This document shows, in pieces, positions 61,140 through 64,000 of a stretch of 64,000 bases of DNA. Each line of letters starts with the position of its first letter. Position 1 is the stretch's first letter. The stretch comes from JAGVSZ01 sp035456405 (GTDB taxonomy: Bacteria > Pseudomonadota > Gammaproteobacteria > Burkholderiales > SG8-39), in assembly GCA_035456405.1 (NCBI GenBank), contig DATIDG010000070.1:77199-141198 (forward strand). The letters are read 5' to 3'. The translations under genes were made by a program, and so were the position numbers. The notes below the pieces were generated by a model. It searched no databases, was not told the DNA's origin, and saw nothing but the letters and a program-made list of their open reading frames with translations.

Positions 61140-62579
61140 ATGCGCGCGCGCCGCTTCATCCTGCTGGTTGCGATCGCGGCCGCGCTCGCCGGCTGCGCGC
61201 TGAAATCGCCGCCGGAGCGCGACGAGCTTTCGCAGCAGGCGCTGCCGAACCTCAAGGTCCCGCAAGGATGGGCCGCCCAGGTGGGGCCACCCAGCGCGGT
61301 CGGCGACCGATGGCTCGCGAGCTTCAGCGACCCGCAGCTCGACACGCTCGTTCAGGAAGCCCTCGCGTACAACCCCGATCTCCAGGTTGCTGCGGCGCGC
61401 GTCGAGCAGGCTGCGGGCTACGTCAAGGTCGCCGGCGCGACGCTCTACCCGCAGGTGAACCTGCTCGCGCGCGGCGGCGGAAAGATGAGCGGCGACTCGA
61501 GCGGACTGGAAGGGGTCGGCGTGTTCCTGAACTGGGAGCTCGACCTGTGGGGGCGCATCCGCGCGGGGCAGGCAACGGCGAAGACGCAGTACGGCTCGGC
61601 CGCGCTCGACGCCGAGTACGCGCGGCAGTCGATCGCCGCACTGGTCGCGAAGAGCTGGTTCCTCGCCACCGAGGCGCGGCTGCAGAAGGCGATCGCCGAG
61701 GACATGGTCGCCGCGTCGACGCGCCAGTTGGGTTTCGCGCAGGACCGCGTGCGCGTAGGGGTCGGCGACGAATACGACGTGACGCTCGCGCAGGCGAGCC
61801 TCGCGACCTACCGGGACAGTGTGCGCAACCTCGACCTCGCCTACCAGCAGGCATTGCGCGCGCTAGAGGCACTCGCCGGGCGCTATCCAGCCGCCGCGGT
61901 GAGCGTGCCGGCGCAGCTCGCGGCGATGCCCGGGCCGGTGCCTGTGGGGATGCCTTCCGAGCTGCTCGAACGCCGCCCGGACGTCGTGGCGGCCGAGCGG
62001 CGCGTCGCCGCCGCGTTCTACCGCGTCGAGGAGTCGAAGGCGGCGCGGCTGCCGCGGATCTCTCTCACCGCCGCCGTGACGAGTATCTCCAGCGAGCTCT
62101 TCCTTCTCAAGGAGCAGGACAACCCGGTGTGGAGCTTGGGCGCGTCACTCCTCCAGCCGCTCTTCCTCGGCGGCCAGCTGCAGGCGCAGGTCGAGATCCG
62201 GACGGCGGAGCAGAAGCAGGCGGTGGCGGAATACGGACGAACGGGTGCGCGCGCCTTCGGCGAAGTGGAGAACGCACTGTCGGCCGGCTTTGCGCTCGAG
62301 GAACGCGAAACCCTGCTCAAGCAGGCCGTCGCCGAGAATGCGCGCGCGCTCGAGCTCGCGAACATCCGCTACCGGGTCGGGTCGGGGGATCTGCGCGCCG
62401 TGCAGCAGCAAAGCCTCGCGCTCTATGCCGCGCGCACCGCCCTGCTGCGCGTGCAGAGCGAGCGGCTCGTGCAGCGGGTGAACCTGTACCTCGCCCTCGG
62501 CGGGAGCTTCGAGGAGCGGCGCACCGAGCCGCAGGCCAGCGCGCCTCAGGCGGGCGCCGAAGGCGAGCCGCGAAAGTGA
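61140..62579 (+). CDS. NodT-type outer-membrane efflux lipoprotein
   Basis: TolC-like trimeric outer-membrane factor of 479 residues with lipobox LAGC (Cys19). The repeats are typical: WLASFSDPQLDTLVQEALAY (about 58-77), DVTLAQASLA near 218, and in the second half the ELLERRPDVVAAERRVAAA segment (about 272-290). It lies five bases after the HlyD gene. It provides the outer-membrane exit for the DUF3302-HlyD system. Confidence 0.92.
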   Translation: MRARRFILLVAIAAALAGCALKSPPERDELSQQALPNLKVPQGWAAQVGPPSAVGDRWLASFSDPQLDTLVQEALAYNPDLQVAAARVEQAAGYVKVAGATLYPQVNLLARGGGKMSGDSSGLEGVGVFLNWELDLWGRIRAGQATAKTQYGSAALDAEYARQSIAALVAKSWFLATEARLQKAIAEDMVAASTRQLGFAQDRVRVGVGDEYDVTLAQASLATYRDSVRNLDLAYQQALRALEALAGRYPAAAVSVPAQLAAMPGPVPVGMPSELLERRPDVVAAERRVAAAFYRVEESKAARLPRISLTAAVTSISSELFLLKEQDNPVWSLGASLLQPLFLGGQLQAQVEIRTAEQKQAVAEYGRTGARAFGEVENALSAGFALEERETLLKQAVAENARALELANIRYRVGSGDLRAVQQQSLALYAARTALLRVQSERLVQRVNLYLALGGSFEERRTEPQASAPQAGAEGEPRK

Positions 62580-62701
62580 GCGTCGCGCCTCGAACGGGGG
62601 CGGCGTGAAGCCCTCGAACAACTGGCCATCGCGCTGATGTTCTGCTTCATTCGCGCAGGCGGGTGAGCGGGCTCGCCACAGTTCAGATTTCCTAATATCC
62701 C

Positions 62702-63361
62702 ATGTCGAACGCCGAGAACGAGAAACCGGCGCCCGTCCTCGATCCGATCGACCGCGTGTCGGAGATGATCTTCGGATTGCTCATGGCGCTGACCTTCACC
62801 GGGTCGCTCAGCGTGGCGACGGCGGGGCGCGAGGACGTGCGGACGATGATGTTCGCCGCCCTCGGCTGCAACCTCGCCTGGGGGCTCGCCGATGCGGTGA
62901 TGTACCTCGTGCGCACGGTGACCGAGCGCACGCGCAAATGGACGCTGCTTGCGCAGCTGCGCGCGGCGGATGCGGCCGCCGGGCAGCGGCTCGTCGCGGA
63001 AGCGCTTCCGCCGCGTCTCACCGACACCGTGGGTCCCGAAGCGCTCGAGGGCATGCGCCGGCGCCTGGTCGAGCTTCCGCCCGCGCCCACGCGTTCCCGA
63101 CTCGGCCCGCGCGACTTCAAAGGGGCGCTGGGGGTGTTCCTCCTCGTGGTGCTCGCGACGTTCCCGGTCGTGATCCCGTTCTTCGTGTTCCGCGAGACCG
63201 CGTTCGCCCTGCGCGTGTCCAACGCCCTTTCGCTCGCCATGCTGTTCGCAGCCGGCTGGGCGCTCGGACGGTACGCCGGCGGCAGCGCGTGGCGGAGCGG
63301 GCTGGCGATGGCGGTGACCGGGGCTGCGTTGATCGCCGCGATCATCGCGCTCGGCGGATGA
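62702..63361 (+). CDS. VIT-family membrane protein
   Basis: Membrane protein of 219 residues of the VIT1/CCC1-like family. It opens with PIDRVSEMIFGLLMALTFTG (about 15-34), which aligns with the first helix of vacuolar iron transporter homologues. LGCNLAWGLADAVMYLV (about 54-70) follows, and three more hydrophobic helices in the C-terminal half. It may carry Fe/Mn, but the metal-binding cytoplasmic domain is short. No ribosome site is evident; TAATAT lies just upstream (62693-62698), so the transcript could be nearly leaderless. Confidence 0.8.
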   Translation: MSNAENEKPAPVLDPIDRVSEMIFGLLMALTFTGSLSVATAGREDVRTMMFAALGCNLAWGLADAVMYLVRTVTERTRKWTLLAQLRAADAAAGQRLVAEALPPRLTDTVGPEALEGMRRRLVELPPAPTRSRLGPRDFKGALGVFLLVVLATFPVVIPFFVFRETAFALRVSNALSLAMLFAAGWALGRYAGGSAWRSGLAMAVTGAALIAAIIALGG

Positions 63362-64000
63362 AACTCGCGGCTGCGGCGGTGACCGCGTCGGTGGTCGCGC
63401 TCGGCGCACCTGCCGCCGAGGACGACGGGGACTTCGAAGCCGCGAAGGGCTCTCAGGCAGAAGCGCAGCTCCACGCGCGACTCAAGGCCGCCGTCCGCAC
63501 CATTCCCGGCACCGACACGCAGTTCCTGATCGGAGGCTACCTTCAGCTCGACGGGATCGCGACGCGCAGAAAGCAGGACGGCGACGAGCAGGACACGTTC
63601 TTCGTCTCGAGCACGCCCTTCGGGCCCGCGGACGCCGACTATCGCCTGAGCGTCCGGCAGTCGCAGATCAACTGGCTCTCGCGCACGCCCACCCCGATCG
63701 GCCACGTGTGGTCTCGCCTCGAAGCGAATCTCTTTCCGCTCGACGGCAAGACCGCGCCGACGCTCAACCAGCTCTTCGTACGGCTGGACGACTGGGTGAT
63801 CGTCGGCAAGACCTACTCCACCTTCATGGACGACGGCGTGCTGCCGACGACGCTCGATTACAACGGACCAAGCGGCGTGACGTTCGTGCGGCAATGGCTC
63901 GCGCGCGTCTCGATCCCGTTCGGCTCCGGCTGGGCGCTGCAGGCGTCGGTGGAGGCGCCGCAGGCGGACCTTTCGGGCGGGGGTGCGCTCCTCGCGGTGC
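63358..64000 (+). CDS. DcaP-like outer-membrane porin (partial, runs off the end)
   Basis: The first 214 residues of a porin. The ATG at 63358 overlaps the previous stop codon (ATGA). It opens with a signal peptide MKLAAAAVTASVVALGAPA, then a coiled segment (QAEAQLHARLKAAVRTIPG), then the barrel start FLIGGYLQLDGIA with IGHVWSRLEANLFP and GKTYSTFMDDG. Those features are typical of DcaP family outer-membrane channels for small anions such as phthalates. The 3' part lies outside the window. Confidence 0.85.
   Translation, partial: MKLAAAAVTASVVALGAPAAEDDGDFEAAKGSQAEAQLHARLKAAVRTIPGTDTQFLIGGYLQLDGIATRRKQDGDEQDTFFVSSTPFGPADADYRLSVRQSQINWLSRTPTPIGHVWSRLEANLFPLDGKTAPTLNQLFVRLDDWVIVGKTYSTFMDDGVLPTTLDYNGPSGVTFVRQWLARVSIPFGSGWALQASVEAPQADLSGGGALLAV

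Overview
The window is a gene-dense, high-GC (roughly 70% by eye) chromosomal stretch that I read as a betaproteobacterium of Burkholderiales type. The evidence is the divergent yggS-proC-yggT-yggU / pilT-pilU locus, tamA-tamB, an aspartate carbamoyltransferase next to a catalytically dead dihydroorotase-like partner, a DUF3141 / MaoC-Ptb / AckA / FabI cluster, and HemJ in place of other protoporphyrinogen oxidases. There is no rRNA, tRNA, CRISPR array, phage or insertion sequence that I can recognise. Almost all long antisense reading frames are GC-driven shadows and were left out.

Layout. 1-2.6 kb: pyrB, pyrC' and a miniature MarC-like gene, with strong hairpins between them. 2.6-5.8 kb (minus): yggS, proC, yggT, yggU and a ceramidase-like membrane protein. 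5.9-8.3 kb: the twitching ATPases pilT and pilU, closed by a double hairpin terminator. 8.7-12 kb: a Rho-N-like small protein, an RlmL-type methyltransferase and a frameshifted acyl-CoA synthetase. 12.2-15.9 kb: a DUF1127 protein and a large STAND/BTAD (SARP-like) regulator, with 11-bp-phased direct repeats between them. 16-22 kb (minus): M1 aminopeptidase, a YwaF-like protein, a META lipoprotein, a methyltransferase, threonine dehydratase and HemJ. 22-26 kb (minus): a NodJ/NodI-type ABC exporter interrupted by two GFA-family genes, then a hydrolase and a thioredoxin-like ferredoxin. 26-28 kb: a QueC-like PP-loop protein, a 2OG-Fe(II) oxygenase and a small GNAT protein. 27.8-39.6 kb: tamB/tamA, a lower-GC orphan, AsmA, VanZ and a macrodomain protein.

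39.7-47 kb (plus): PPK2, then DUF3141, MaoC-Ptb, AckA, a wrecked 3-hydroxybutyrate dehydrogenase and FabI, then a small RRM protein. DUF3141 shows a PHA-synthase-like Cys-Asp-His arrangement and is preceded by a TGCAGTGCA site. Together with the MaoC, kinase and bdh remnant this suggests (R)-3-hydroxyacyl or PHA-related metabolism, and it is my best candidate for an under-described system. 47.2-56 kb (plus): a complete dipeptide-type ABC transporter followed without gaps by diaminopropionate ammonia-lyase, an M20 carbamoylase/amidohydrolase and a D-carbamoylase, which look like an uptake-and-degradation operon for ureido compounds. 56-64 kb: small envelope proteins, an amino-acid-binding protein, a K+ channel, a DUF3302-HlyD-OMF export operon without its own pump, a VIT-family protein and the start of a DcaP-like porin.

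Two genes (the MarC-like gene at 2.4 kb and the 3-hydroxybutyrate dehydrogenase at 45.7 kb) keep both ends but have lost their middles, and one (acyl-CoA synthetase) has a frameshift at a run of six G. These are visible signs of gene decay or, for the frameshift, possibly of sequence error.
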